In this document: one piece after another, positions 1 to 13,874 of the stretch
Layout of the letters: each line of letters opens with the position of its first letter
Numbering within the stretch: position 1 is the first letter of the stretch
Assembly (NCBI GenBank): GCA_963662155.1
Contig: OY759269.1
Span: forward strand, 625,001 to 689,000
Reading direction: 5' to 3'
From: Lamellibrachia columna
Taxonomy: Eukaryota; Annelida; Polychaeta; Sabellida; Siboglinidae
Length of the DNA stretch: 64,000 nt
Notes under the pieces: generated by a model
The model's database searches: none
Told to the model about the DNA's origin: nothing
Seen by the model: only the letters and a program-made list of their open reading frames with translations
Program-made: the position numbers and the translations under genes

Positions 1-1269
1 CATGTAAGGCCCAATATAAAACAATAACTTTGCTTGGTCTAGGACTCACTCATCTGGAATGATATTGTTAATGATTTCGCTAAAATGGTAGAACGTATAT
101 CACCGACAAATTGCTCAACATCATGCGATTAATGCATGTGTTTGATGACAATAATTTATTGGCTATTATATTAGTTAGTTTAATTAAATTGTTTTTAATT
201 AATGCATGCATACACACCTAACAATATATTTTCATTCAAAGATATTAAAGAAACAAATTCCATATAATAAGAAAACTTTGTCGCCCTCTGGCGTTTACAG
301 TGTATCGCTGTTTGAGAAAAATATACATGAATGCCAAATGACAAATTATAAGATTGATTATTTATTCATTATATGCATTTACTTCACAAACGTCTATAGC
401 AATATATCCTTCATCATATTCACAACATTATAATTACAACGAATTGTAATTGAATAAAATGCGTTCTATATAAATATAGAAGTAAATCATACCAAAGCAT
501 GTCAATAATACGCAACCCCACATTTTCAGCTGCGTGCGACATGTCGGGTTCATATATAGATCCCAAAACTTAGAACTACTGTCAGTTGGGCGCGTCGAGA
601 CAAACACAGACACAGGTCTACAGCGGCTTGGCAAGCTGCTCTCTCGCCAGGATGTGGTGTTTCCTGATACGAGGGGGGATTAGGGTTCCGATCTGTTGTC
701 TCCCTTGGAGAAAGATACAACTCCCTTGGAGATGCGTACATATGCAATTGGAAGAGACTGGTGAGGATGGGGCATGCCAAAGCCGGGAGTTGCTCCACCA
801 TTTAATTCTCAGAGGCCGCCGGGAACGGCATATATGGTAGTATGGGATAGGCGTCAACCGCCGACGAAGCCAATCTCTTGTTCGAAATACTGGTTTTAAA
901 AATGTTATATCTTTATTATCGACGATTTCATAGCTTTCTATGATGTTATGTATAGTTCTCTTTGTTCATTCGCCATAATTCGTACCGACTGTTATGGTGT
1001 TGTGCATCAGAAAGTTTGTAATATTATGTGTTTTATTTAAGATACTTGGCCTAACAAACATTCTATACGTCTGATTGTATTGAAAACTGTCAACTAAAGA
1101 AAGCAGTACGTATATTCGTGTATAATATCTATTAGTCCAATTGATTTTATGTACTCTTTTTCAAATCCAACTACGCAGTATTGCAGTGTCACATCAACGC
1201 AACTGTAATTGTTATTGACATTTGTAATAGGATTCGCATATAATGGATTGTGTGCTCTCTACATGCTAT
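1..1269. other. unassigned AT-rich sequence
   Basis: No gene, exon or repeat family is recognisable here. Short open frames on both strands around 586-857 overlap each other and look random. A small local duplication of a CTCCCTTGGAGA-type motif occurs near 700-735. Nothing else is supported. Confidence 0.5.
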
Positions 1270-2520
1270 GCTACGCTCAATTAAAGTAGATACTTTTAAA
1301 GGGGATGATGAAAATGTCACCGACACACCGTTGGGTTGCTCCGGTATTCGTAATGATGTTGGGTGCGGTGTTTCTGGCAGCCATCACATGTTGGGGTATG
1401 TTGCTGAGAAAGTCATGCATCCAGTGAATGAAGTTGGGGGTATTTGCAGAACTAGAAGCTTTTCAATCATATTGTGATGGTGCATAGTATTAAAGTCCGA
1501 ACGAAAATATATAAAGAAGATGCGGATGTAGTTGACTGCCTTCTCTAGATGTTTGGTGACATTGTGTATCAGTGTTGACACAGCACCATGAGTGCTACGC
1601 CCACGCTTCTAGGCGAAATTAATGGGATCCAGTTTCTCCTTAATGTTTGGAGAGAGGTTGATCAGGAATAACTTCTAAGAGGCTTTCATGGGAACGGAAG
1701 TAAGAACAACGGGCATGTATTGGTTGAGTTCATGCGGTGATCGGATGTTAAGCTCAGGAATGACGGTGCTGGTATTCCAAATGTTTGGAATGATGCCGGT
1801 GTCTACAGACTCCTGGAACAGTTGTGTGAACATAGGCGCCAATTCCTCAGCACACGTATATAGAAAGTGGGCAGAAATGCTGTCGGGCCCAGCAGTTTTC
1901 CCTATGCTGGTTCTCTTGAACTGGCATGTCACGTCGTTTTTGGAGATGATGATAATTCTCGGGTATGGGGGGTGGTTGCCAGAAGCCTTGTGCACCCGGA
2001 TGTAAAGTTTATTATGTCGAAGCGAGTGTAGAAGGTGTTTAGATATATAGCATCAGGCAGTGTATTAGATCTTGCACTTTCGCCTGCTCTGGCATCACCT
2101 GCCATCATCTTGAGATTTATGAAAGCATCACGAGAGTTCGCGGTCTGATATTGCTTTTCTACTTAGTCTCGAAGAGCTTTTTTTAGCAAGGCCAATGTCT
2201 GCCCTAAGAATTTTCTGTTTGTTGATCACTGGATTCTTTGTTAGAACACACAGTGACAGTCTGGGATGATAGTGTATTGACATAACTTTGCGGAGTCAGT
2301 GAGAATATCAGGAGACGAAGGATGTTGTTATCTGTCCCCACCTGGGCAGGGAGACATTGCGGGATGTATGTGTCTTCCAATGAGCTAGAGCATAAGTCGA
2401 TTACTTTGTTAGGCAGGTCACGATCTGTTGAAATAAGGGCAGTACGCCATCCAGGGTGCATAAGTTAAAGTCGCCCACTGTGATCACGGGCGCATCAAGA
2501 TGTATTGACTCGATTCTAGA
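1270..2520 (-). pseudogene. decayed LINE, endonuclease to reverse transcriptase (Jockey-superfamily type)
   Basis: On the minus strand the translation shows, in order, an endonuclease fragment with the GDFN motif (about 2500-2460), an RT segment with the GPDSIS and NTSTVIP motifs (about 1995-1690), and further RT blocks resembling HLEK...IDF..AFNTM (about 1580-1480) and a worn PQGC-like motif near 1330. These are the usual order and spacing for a non-LTR retrotransposon of the Rex1/CR1/Jockey group. The reading frame is broken many times by stops and shifts, so it is a dead fragment. Both ends are uncertain; the 5' side runs into a minisatellite. The family assignment rests on motif memory, and only 'non-LTR RT' is certain. 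Confidence 0.75.
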
Positions 2521-3955
2521 CACCGACCCAGCATTTTCTCACGACTGATGCAGTCAAAACCATTGACTCTCAAGAGATTGGGTTCACAGCTTTTATTGAC
2601 TACAGACGGAATACACATTATTTATTCATGAGATAAGGAGTCCACAGAATATGCTCATTCGATATGGAATACGCAGCATTAATTCGCGAGAGTTGGAGGC
2701 CACAGAATTTACACGTGTGAGATAGAGTCCACCGCTTATACTAATGAAAGATAGCGTGCACAGCGTTTACTGATGGGAGATTGAGTACACAGTATTTAAC
2801 CATGAGAGTTGGAGTTCACAAAATTTTCACATAAGAGATGTAGTCCACAACATTTTCTTATGAAAGATGAAGTCCACAGTATTGACTCTCAAGAGATAGA
2901 GTCCATAGCATTGAGAGATGTAAGGGTTATTTTCCTTATATTCCCTGAAGGCCGGGGCAACGATACCGGTAATTTTTCTTCATAACTAGGCCGCGGCATT
3001 AGCTACGGAGTGGTGGAGTCCATGGCACTTACTCAGAAGATATGGAGTCCACAGCATTTAATCTTAAGATATGGAGCATGCAATATATACCCATGAGTGA
3101 TGGGTACATGATATCTACTCACGATAGATGGAATCCATAGCAAATACTCATGACAGATGGAGTCCAAAGTTTTTGTTCATAAGATATGTACACAGTATTT
3201 ATCCATGAGAGTTGGAGATGACAACATTTTCTCATCAGAGGTGGAGTACACAGCATTTGTTAACGACTGATGCAGTCCAAAGCGTTGACTCTCAAGAGAT
3301 GGGGTCCATAGCTTTTACTGCGTAGAGATGGGGTCCACAGCTTGTACTGACTAGAGATGGAATACACATTATTTTCTAATGAGTGATAGAGTCCACAGCA
3401 TTCTCTCACGACTTATGCTTTCAAAAACATTGAATCTCAAGAAATGGGGTCCACAGTTTTAATGATTATAGATGGAGTACACTTTACTTATTCATGAGAT
3501 GTGGAGACCACAGCATTGACTCTCAAGACATGGATTCAAAAGCATATGCTCATAAGAGGTGGAGTCCACAGAATTTATTCATAAGACATGGAACGAACAG
3601 CATTTCCTCACAATATATGGAGTTCACAGCGTTTACACATGAGAGATGCAATTGCTGTTCTCCTCCTTTTCCATATATTCCAGGGTAATGCTGGCAACGA
3701 TACCGGTCGCTGATTTTGTTTCCTTCTTCTTCATCACCATCCCACAGCATTAATTATAGAGATATCGATTTCATAACATTTACTCATGAGAGATGGAGTC
3801 CACAGCATATACTCATCATATACTCAGCATATACTCTGGAGTCCACAGCTTTTACTTAACAGAGATGGAGCCCACATTTACTCATGATATATGGAGTCAA
3901 CAGCATTGAATCCCAAGATATGGAGTCCATATTATCAACTTATCCATTTTGGAAG
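2520..3955. repeat. degenerate minisatellite, about 29-bp unit
   Basis: The phrase CACAGCATTTACTCATGAGA followed by GATGGAGTC recurs with many substitutions and small indels across the whole interval, giving roughly 45 diverged copies. Two longer non-unit segments that share CAACGATACCGGT and flanking bases sit at about 2930-2990 and 3655-3740. This suggests that a block of roughly 0.7 kb was itself duplicated. The degree of decay suggests an old array. Confidence 0.85.
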
Positions 3956-3966
3956 TAAACATTCTT

Positions 3967-6930
3967 TAAACTAGAAGTGCAGGGGGGTACCTAGAGGTGT
4001 CTCAAGCAGAACAAGAGGCCACTAGCACAGATAAACCAATATCAAATCATCCGAAAAACATCTCTGAAAAAGGTTATAGATGCGTATGTTTAAATGCAAG
4101 GAGTATAGTAAATAAGAAAAACGAATTAAACATTATGGTAGAAGATATTGACCCCCACATAATTGGTATAACTGAATCATGGGCCAACATAGATATAACA
4201 GATGCTGAATTAGGACTGACAGGATATGTAATGTTTAGGAAAGATCGAATAAGAAGAAGGGGCGGGGAGTTATTTTATATGTTAAAGAATCTATTCAGGC
4301 TTATGAAATAAAACTAGAAAGGGAAGCAGATTGCGATGAAGCTGTTTGGTGCAAAATTGTTTCAGGAAATTCAAAATTAACTATTGGATTAGTTTACCGA
4401 AGTCCAAACATAAACGAAGAGGACAACACAAAAATAAAAAACGCTATAAAGGAAGTTAGTAAAGGGGAATGTATCATAATGGGAGATTTTAACCATGGAC
4501 ACATACAATGGAATTCTCTAGAGAGCACAGGGATTGAGGACCAACAATTTCTATTTTTAATCCAGGATAGCTTTCTTACTCAGCACGTACTAGCACCAAC
4601 CAGGGGAGAAAATGTATTAGATATAGTTTTGCCATCACAAAAAGAATTAGTGGACAATGTAAAAATATTTGAACCATTGGGTAATAGTGACCATAATCAA
4701 ATACATTTTGACATCAATGTAAAATCAGAAAGTAAAAATAAGAAAACGTACAAGAGAAACTTCCACAAAGGTAACTACAAAGATATGAGAAAATACTTAG
4801 CAAAGCTAGATTGGAATAACATGCTGATGAATAAGACCGCAATTGAATGTTGGAATATTCTAAAATATGAAATTGAGAGTATCATCGATAAATTTGTTCC
4901 CTTCCAAAAACAAGGAAAACGGTGTAGAAAGAAACACTTGTCAAAAGAGGCTATTAGAAAAATAATGCTAAAACAAACTATGTGGAGGGTTTATAGGCGT
5001 ACCAGAAAGGACGAAAACTATGCAAAATACAAAGAGGCACTTAATGCAGCTACAACTGAAATCAGACAATCTAAAAGAAGCTATGAGCAAAAACTAGCAT
5101 GTAACATAAAACATGACAGCAAGAGTTTTTATGCATATGTCAGGAGTAAACAAAACGTACAAGACAAGGTTGGACCTCTAGAAGACAGTGCTGGAAATAT
5201 AATATCACAGGGGTTTTTAATGGCGGAAGACCTAAATGGTTACTTCAGTTCAGTGTTTACCAAAGAAGATATTAGTTCATTACCAGTTGCTGATGCTAAA
5301 TTTCAGGGGGCTAAATCTGACTATTTAGGTCCGTTAGTTGTAACTCCAGAATTGGTAGCTAAGAAAATAAAGGCAATGAAGGATAACAAATCACCGGGAG
5401 TGGATGGGATTCCTCCAAAATTACTAATGGAAACAGTAGAACAAATCAGTATACCACTTGCAAGAGTATTCAACTTGTCATTAAAAGAGGGAGTTGTTCC
5501 GTTTGAATGGAAAGAATCAAACATCATACCATTATTTAAAAAGGGTTCGAGAAATAAGTCAGAGAATTACAGACCAGTGAGTTTAACGTCAGTGATTTGC
5601 AAATTATTAGAAAGGTTAATTAAAGACCATATGGTGGACTTCCTCGTTAAGCATAAATTATTAAATTCATCTCAACATGGATTCCTTAAAGCGAGGTCAT
5701 GCTTAACAAATATGTTATGTTTTTTGGAAGAAATCACTAAGTGGCTAGACGTGGGATCGCCAGTAGATATTATCTACTTAGATTTTCAGAAAGCTTTTGA
5801 CAAAGTGCCTGCCACATCAAAGATTACTACTTAAATTAAAAGCCCATGGTATCGGGGATAGCATAACTGACTGGATAGAACAATGGCTGACTGACAGAAG
5901 ACAACGAGTTGTAGTAGATGGAGAAGTTTCAACTTGGAAATCGGTTTTGAGTGGGGTACCTCAAGGATCAGTATTAGGACCTATATTATTCTTAATTTAT
6001 ATCAATGACTTGGACGACAGTATAACAAGTAACGTACTGAAATTTGCGGATGACACAAAACTGTTTAGAAAGGTTAATACTGATGGTGATAAACAACATT
6101 TACAAAACGATCTAGACAGATTAGTGAAATGGTCTGAGAAATGGCAGATGTTGTTCAATTTTGGGACATAGGAACTTGAATGTAAACTATAAAATGGGAG
6201 ATACTGTTCTGGGTACTACTGTAAAAGAAAAGGACTTAGGAGTTACAATAAGCGCTGATACGAAAGTTTCAGAGCAGTGTGGTATTGCAGCTTCAAAGGG
6301 TAATCAAATTCTTGATTGATTAGAAGAAACATAACATACAAGGGAAAAAAGTTAATTATACCTCTTTATAAAGCAATAGTTAGACCTCATTTAGAATACT
6401 GTATACAAGCATGGAGACCATATCGTAAGAAGGATATAGATACGCTTGAACGCATACAAAGGAGAGCAACTAAAATGATTCCAGAACTGAGAGACCTTAG
6501 TTATGAAGAACGCCTGAAAGAATGTGGTTTAACAACTCTAGAGACAAGGAGGTTAAGAGGAGATCAGATTGAAGTTTTTAAGATATTGAATGGGTATGAA
6601 AATATTGATAGAAATATGTTTTTCTCACTCAAGAAGGATAGCAGAACTAGAGGACATGAGGTAAAATTAGTAAAGGATCAATGTAAATTGGACATCAGGA
6701 AGCACTCGTTCTCACAGAGGACACTAAATGAATGGAACAAATTGTCTACAGATTGTGTAACTGCTAGCAGCGTGAATATGTTTAAAAACAAGGTTGACAC
6801 ATATCTCAGGAGGGCGGGCTATAAGTAGATGAACATTGTTGGACTCTCGATAAGCCAATGGCTTCCTTGTCCACTTGCCATCTGGGCCTTTGGCTTGGAT
6901 GGCAAATCTTGTTAAATCTTGTTAAACTAC
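3967..6930 (+). pseudogene. CR1/L2-like LINE, copy 1 (ORF2, frameshifted)
   Basis: Encodes an apurinic-type endonuclease start (CLNARSIVNKK, ITESWAN), the GDFNHGHIQW segment near 4480, the SDHNQIH endonuclease end near 4690, then RT with KSPGVDGIP, NYRPVSLTSV, DFQKAFDKVP, GVPQGSVLGP and KFADDTKLF, and a C-terminal region with RPHLEYC and ERIQRRATKM ending at a stop near 6828. The frame is broken near 4290, near 5810 by an extra C, and near 6168, where about 23 bp are missing relative to the copy at 28625-31513. The 3' end carries a TCTTGTTAAA repeat, the short simple tail typical of CR1/L2-type elements. It is 5' truncated (no ORF1) and cannot make a full protein. Confidence 0.92.
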
Positions 6931-9485
6931 TACATGTCATGGAGTATGTCAAATTGTTATTTAGCGTTGTATGCAGTTTTGTTAATGTCTGAATATACGA
7001 CTGTCATATTTGTATGTTTACTAACTGAGAACTACCTGTGAAATAGTGTGTTTGAACATTTATTACCTCAGTTCTAAATTAATCAACTGGTGCAATATCT
7101 TCAACATTCATTAGATATTCTTATTGTTTAATTTTAATAGGGTTTCAATATATCACTACGATAAATGATAGACTCATCTACATTAGAGTAAATAAAGAAT
7201 ATTATGTAGGTTTTTCCTTACATCTAATGAACCTTTTGTGAAGTTACTATGACAATATTTGTATCATGAGAATTAATACAGATGCAAGAGTGAAGACAAA
7301 GAAAATTCTTGAATTGAATGAATGAATGAATGCCAAAGCGATTTTCCAGTCTCTGAATAACACTGCTGGTTCATTTGAGAGTGTTTCACTTTGTAGGCGA
7401 CAGATGCTAGCACAAGAGTTGACCTGTTCCGTCCTTTCTTCTTTAGCCAATAAGGACGAAGCCAGGATACTAAATGCATGACAGATCAAACACACATCTT
7501 GAATCATGCTCTGGTCTGTTTTAATTAATTGACCACATTTATTATATAATTCATCTAATTGACCATACACTAAAAAAGTCAATAATAATGTGATTCTCTG
7601 ATGATCAGTTAGAATACCACAATGTGTGAATTAATTACTGATGACTGGTGCTGTGACAGTTCCAGGTCCAGAAAGAACCAATACCCGCAGTACCTACTGG
7701 GACCCACAGTTTTGGTTCTAGACCCGGAACCGTGACGGCAGTAGTTACTACTGGTTTCTTAGTATTACATGATTACAGAGCCAATTACTGTGTACATAAT
7801 CACATACCACTAAAGGAGTACAGATGGTGGAATCGCAACATCAGCTTCAGTTCAGCCCAACTCTTCTTTGTTCGATAAACTTTAAACATAGGTGTTTTTA
7901 TTAGTTTCTATAAAATATGCCCCATTTTGGTGCCGTTTTCTGGTTCAGTACCAATAATCTAAAAAACGTGTTTACGTCTTTAAAAAAGTACTTCAAATCT
8001 TAATCTTTTTTCACATTTAAATTTTTCATAGCTAACACCATCTCATAAAAAGATCTGCAATTTGAAATTTTCATTGACATCATTATTTTTGGTGGTACCA
8101 ATTAATTTGTGACGATTTGTGACGTTCTTCGAACCAAATTATTACCACTAGCAAATTCTACCTACACTCCAGTAAGTCTAAATATAGGCAGCAACATGAA
8201 TTGTATTAAATAAGAATACTGTTAGGCCAGTAAATTTTGTTAATTAAAACACTGCTGCGAAACATTCTACCTTACCATCGCTGCCTCGGCTCTGGCGGCG
8301 ATGCCCAAACTCAAGACGCTAATCGTAGTCGTGGAAAAACGTGGCCACTGTAAAACGGTGGCCGAATATCGCAAACATGTTTGATAAATGTTTTAGTAAG
8401 TATGTTTTAAAACGTAACGTTTCTGAAATGACGTTATAAATAGCTGACCGTCATAATATTTCACAATAACGAGCGAGTCCGGAAGATAAATGAATATCCC
8501 GTTACTCAGTCACACTTGTCTATCCGAAAGATGGCGAACTCTTAAGCCCAAATTCCCCACCTGTGGCGCCACTATAACCATTTCAATAGCCTCGATTATT
8601 CAGGCTGCGGGATGTGACGCCACCGTTTGTCGCAATCACCACACTTTCATCAAGAATCACCCGTATATAATTCCGTCCTGGAATATCAAGCAACAAATGT
8701 TGTTGTGGGCAATTTTGTTTGTAGATAATTGAAAGTTCGTAGAATTTTTGACACGTGTAAAACTCTGCGTTAGTGTATATTCACTCATTACAGACGGCTT
8801 TGACGAACGTCATCACGGCGGTCGATGTTCCTCCCATCTTGGGCAGATCTACAGAATTAATAGTTGTAAACATCCTTGTCAAAATAATTACCAAAGCTAT
8901 AGATTTCAATCCACGATTAACTTTTGTCCACTACGAAACAATGATAAAAATTGTTTCCATACTTTAGTCATGATAACTATCATAATAATGTTGTTTTTTT
9001 AGGAAAGTAATTTTTTTTCATGAGGGCGTGACCCAATAAAATAATTGGAATTTGTATGAACGGTCGTAATTTAAGACCACTTGTATTATTTGGGCTGTTT
9101 GGATTATAAGACATTATTATTTTTTTGACAACGGAAAGACACGGTTTACGTACTGAGCTCCGTATTTCCCTTCTCCAAGGTTTTCTTGCAACTGTGATAG
9201 TTGGTTTGTAGCTATGAAATAAACAAATGTCAAGATCAGTGTTGTCATATCTTTTAGATTAGCATTAAAAAAACCAATGTACTCGTCAGTGTTTGTACTG
9301 TAAAGAGTAGTAAGCCGGAATCGAAAAAAATTTTGCCGTGGGGCTATCAAATCCAGGCCCGTCCTCTTGGTCTTGGAAAGACGGGTTCGAGCGTACAGAA
9401 TCAGCCGTGTTTTTCTGGGATGACTTCGGCAAAATGTTACAGTTAAACAAAATTCGCTCAACAGTTTCGAACCCCACCCCCAAAA
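6931..9485. other. unassigned sequence with an interspersed repeat
   Basis: No gene is convincing. An imperfect inverted repeat occurs at about 7650-7740 (CAGTTCCAGGTCCAGAA against GGTTCTAGACCCGGAACCG). The stretch 7885-8095 matches, by eye and in reverse orientation, 61590-61845 near the other end of the window, so it belongs to a dispersed repeat. A short open segment at 8788-8965 follows a plausible AG acceptor but was not accepted as an exon. Sequence near 9330-9440 has a GGATTTGATAGCCCC-like string that might be the worn head of a SINE. Confidence 0.45.
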
Positions 9486-9487
9486 AA

Positions 9488-9908
<421 letters not shown>

Positions 9909-9951
9909 TCATCAGACGTCATGCTTTTGCGTGTTATTTATTTTAGTATGC

Positions 9952-11699
9952 AGGTCTGATGTAGCAGAAGCATTCAAAGCAATGATAGGTGGGAAATTTG
10001 CACCACTTATCTTACTGGATGACAAATATACCGACGTGAACTTGCTGACCAACACCTTCAACAAAATAGTGACCGACACAGCCAGCGAGATCCTTGGAAA
10101 ACACCGTCGGACAAAGAAACCATGGGTCACAGCAGACATCCTAAATCTCTGTGACAAAAGAAGGGAATTGAAAAGGAGAAAATGTGATCATGAAGGTGCA
10201 GCAAAATACAGAGAAGTCAACAGGAAGATCAAACAAGATATGAGAAGAGCAAAAGATAACTGAAAAAATGCTGTGAAATTGAAGACAACCTGAGCAAGAA
10301 CAACAGCAAGAAGGCTTATCAAATAGTGAAAGACCTGACATCAGTGAAGAAAGGAATAACTACCACTATCCAAGACAAATCAGGGAAATGCCTGACAGAA
10401 GAACATCAGATCCTCAATCGATGGACAGAATACTGCTCAGAACTGTACAGCCACAACCCCAAATGAGTCCCAGTAGTACTAAATTGTCCACAGACTACTG
10501 AAGAGGACGACTGCCCCATTCTTCGTGAGGAAGTGGAGGCTGCAGTAAAGTCTCTGAAAAAAGGAAAGTCAGCTGGAATTGATAAAATACCAGCAGAACT
10601 GGTTCAAGCTGGGGGAGAAGCCTTGATTACCACACTGACAACAATCTGCAACAAGATCTGGCAGACAGGAGAATGGCCACCCCCTGGACTCAGCCACTGA
10701 TCATCACACTTCCCAAGAAAGACAAGATGTGCCAAAATTACAGAACAATCAGCCTCATCAACCACCCGAGCAAAGTCATGTTGAAGATACTACTCAACAG
10801 ACTCAAACTCCAGGCAGAAGAGATCATCGCTGAAGAACAAGCGGGTTTTCGAGCAGGACGGAGCACCAGTGAACAGATCTTCAACCTTAGAATCCTTTGC
10901 GAGAAACACCTTCAACATCAGCAAAGCCTGTATCATGTCTTCATAGATTTCAAGAAGGCCTTTAATAAGGTATGGCATGCAGCCCTATGGGCAACCATGA
11001 GGAATTACAACATTGGCTCCAAGCTTGTCCGAACCATTGAAGACCTATATGACAATGTCACCAGTGCAGCAGTAATCAACAGCAACATAAGAGACTGGTT
11101 TCGAACAACAGTCGGAGTTCGACAAGGATGCCTACTATCACCAACGCTCTTCAACAACATTTTTCTGGAAATGATCATGACTGACGCTTTAGAAAACCAT
11201 CAAAGCACTGTCAGCATTGGAGGCAGGACAATCACCAACCTTCGTTTTGTTGACGACATCGACGGCTTAGCAGGAGATGAACAAGAACTAGTCAATTTGG
11301 TGGAGCTCCTCGAAAAAACATCTACATTATACGGCATGGAGATCAGTGCCGAAAAGACCAAACTGATGACGAACAACACACAAGGCATCAGCACAGAGGT
11401 CAAAGTTAATGGACAGAGACTTGAGACAGTAACAAGCTTCAGGTACTTGGGATCAATTATCACAGATGAGGGTTTCAAACCGGAGATACTTGTCAGGATT
11501 GCACAGACAACAGCAGCACTAACAAGGTTGAAACCCTTATGGAACGACAGAAACATCACTGTCAGTTCGCTCCCTTGTCATGTCCATCTTTCTGTAAGCT
11601 TCTGAAACATGGGCCCTCTCAACAGATCTACAGAAGAGGATACAAGCCATGGAAATGAGATGCTTTCGGAAGATCTTGCACATATCATACAAAGAACAT
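9952..11699 (+). pseudogene. RTE-like LINE copy A, 5' truncated and 3' interrupted
   Basis: Translation begins in the linker after the endonuclease ([15 protein letters not shown]), passes several stops at about 10263-10470, and then runs open through RT (KSAGIDKIPAEL, NYRTISLI, EEQAGFRAGRS, FIDFKKAF, GVRQGCLLSPTLF, with FVDDIDGL in place of the usual FADD). The product near 10505-11605 resembles the minus-strand copy at 24256-26470. An A-to-V change in the FADD box and the frame breaks make it non-functional. At 11699 the LTR retrotransposon begins, so the 3' end of this LINE was displaced or lost. RTE clade is inferred from motif wording and from the ATG-rich tail of the other copy. Confidence 0.88.
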
Positions 11700-11903
11700 C
11701 GCCATTAGGGTGAAATATATCGCATATCCAGTCTTACAAACAGACACTAGTATGATCGTGTAACATGAACATTTAATGTTGAACAACACGATAACACAAC
11801 CAACCGCAATCAAACCCGGAGAGCGAGAGCGTCCTTGACCCGGGGAACCGGGGTCACCAACAAACAGCCATTGACGTAAATTATAGTTGATCGTCTATTG
11901 GCG
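11700..11903 (-). repeat. 3' LTR of the retrotransposon
   Basis: Matches the split LTR at 14746-15724 over its full 204 bp with about six differences. In element orientation it begins CGCCAATAGACG and ends CACCCTAATGGCG. Just beyond its outer edge (11691-11699) the sequence is that of the interrupted RTE-like LINE. Confidence 0.9.
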
Positions 11904-12004
11904 TGACTTCTTTCTTCTCCTTATACTATATAATTATGACTAATTATAGAGAAAACAATTATACAATAATAATATTGTAATTATAGTCTAAGTGACAAAG
12001 TCGC

Positions 12005-12800
12005 TTAGATACTCGGGAGGTCTGCGTCTTCTGGTTGATCGTCGGGGAAGCTCCTCGGCGGGGAAGTTCTCTTCATCTTCGGACTCTTGCCTCTCCTCGG
12101 AGTCTGCACATCCGGAATCGGATGTACCGACTGAGCGTCGTCAGGTGTGGCAGGGTACAGTAGCTGTGTTGGTATGCTCGGTCGAGGTTCTGGAGTGGGG
12201 TCATATGTCGGCGTATTCGTCGAGTCACCGTATTGATACGCCGTTGGTGGATCAAGTGTATGGGCAGCAACCTTGTAGCATTCCGTCCGTTTCACTCGAT
12301 AGGAGGTGGCTCGCAATTGATTGCCGATGAATTTGCTGACATTGAGCCAGACCCCATCTACACTCACTACTAGGTACCGACACCGAGAACGTGACTTGTT
12401 TCGGTCACAGTACAGATACGCAATGTCACCAACATCAATATTTAGTGCTTTGGATACGGTATGACTGGGTGACTTCGATAGTTGACTTGGAGCGTGGTTG
12501 GCATTTCGCAAAGAATGCGGCTGGCGAATGAGGTCGTAATCGGTTAACGGCAGTTGTTCGTTTATGAACTGGTCTCGCTGGGTCCACAACTCTCTGGCGG
12601 AAAACCCCCTGTTTCGTATACGAGTGTTGAGGTTTGCGGTGGCAATAGATAAAACAAGCTACGTGACAGCCCCGCCTGTGGGTTGTTGGTGTAACAGTTC
12701 ATGCTCGAGTTCGCGTACAGCCTTTTCTGCAACCGGATTTTTATTCAATTATTGACGTTCTTGACGCGTCCAAGTTCAATCGTGAGTCGATACGTGGACA
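12005..12800 (-). pseudogene. integrase C-terminal part of the LTR element
   Basis: The open frame 12589-12005 begins WTQRDQFINEQLP and includes DVGDIAYLYCDRNKSRSR and YRVKRTECYKV. This is a basic, GPY-like integrase C-terminal region, followed by a proline-rich tail to a TAG at 12005. Upstream (about 12800-12600) the frame reads ELGRVKNVN and NPVAEKAVRELEHELL, the end of the integrase catalytic core with its conserved glutamate region, but it is interrupted by a stop. It needs the upstream part (12843-13748) for activity and is not intact. Confidence 0.75.
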
Positions 12801-12842
12801 GCAGGGCGTCCTTGACGAGAGCAGCGAACCCTGGGGCGGGGG

Positions 12843-13748
12843 TCAGTGCATATGACAGCAGGAGGCCCATCTAGCGGTCGTAAGCCAATGCACAGCTTGA
12901 CCAGAGAGTCTCGTAGTGTGTCTCGTAGTGTGTTGTTTCTCACGTTTGATGACGTCTGCGGCATAGGAAATTCCTACCACCTCTGGAGGATTGGTTGTAG
13001 ACTGTGGGATAGTCGTGTGTGGAGTATCGCGTAGTGAGGCACATTGGTGACAGCTACGCGACGCTGTGTCGATTGCTTTGTCCAGGTCCAACGCGTACAG
13101 ATAGCGATGCATGACCTGTTTCAACTGGTAACATGAGGGATGGTTCAGTTGAATGTGTAGTGCTGTCACTGCGGAGTCCGTAGTAAACAAGTCAGTGGGG
13201 AGGTTTACTTCCACGAACTCGCCAGGCCAAACCGTGGTACTTGTGGGGGGCGCTCGCAACACGTGGGTGCGTCGGACTGCATGTAGGTTGAGAGATTCAT
13301 CGGTTGTACCATACGTGTAAGTCGTGCCATCAGACAGCGTGATGATTCTCTTAGCTGGACGTATGGTCACGTCGTTGACTTCCACAAATGGAGTGCCAGC
13401 TAGAACTTCGACACCCAAGTACTTCACAACTAACCCACAAAACGAGAAGGTGTGGTTTTTGCACGTTAGACGCACTGTAGTCTCGCCAATTATGGCCAGG
13501 GGCGATGTCCCATCAGCTTGATGAGCCGATTGAGTAGAGCTCTTGATCTCACAACCGAGTCTCAGAGCAGTGGAATGTCGGATCATGTTGCCTGTTGCAC
13601 CGCTGTCAATGGTGACTCGGGCCGTGTGATGGCCACAAAACGTGTCCAGATAAGGCGACTGACGTATGTCGATGCGTTGTGCCGTAGCGAGGCCTACCGT
13701 AGGCTGGTTAACGATTTCGGGTTGATGGAGCTCATTGGCTGTACTCAT
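12843..13748 (-). pseudogene. aspartic protease fused to the integrase zinc finger (RT deleted)
   Basis: The protease active site DSGATGNMI lies near residue 48, with a flap-like segment and an ILVLAGTPF-type block (here VEVLAGTPFVEV) after it. About 100 residues later the HHCC zinc finger of integrase is visible (ALHIQLNHPSC, HRYLYALDL, CHQCASL). In complete elements several hundred residues of RT and RNase H separate these domains, so an internal deletion of about 2 kb is inferred. After the zinc finger the frame shifts near 12950, leaving the catalytic core in another frame. Confidence 0.85.
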
Positions 13749-13874
13749 ACTCGTCGTCCTCTTCGTGTACGCCTTGGGGCAGAAAATGGAGATGGTTGAC
13801 GCCTTGAGAACGACTGTATCTGCCCAAATGTGTTCTGTTGATAGTGGGCCGTAGCTGTACGCATGATCTTTGCA

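Noticed and set aside
586..857. Overlapping open frames on both strands near 0.6-0.86 kb
   Set aside because: No recognisable domain, splice signals or codon pattern.
1250..1477. Plus-strand frame with FKGDDEN resembling an RT FADD box
   Set aside because: The LINE here reads on the minus strand; the resemblance is chance.
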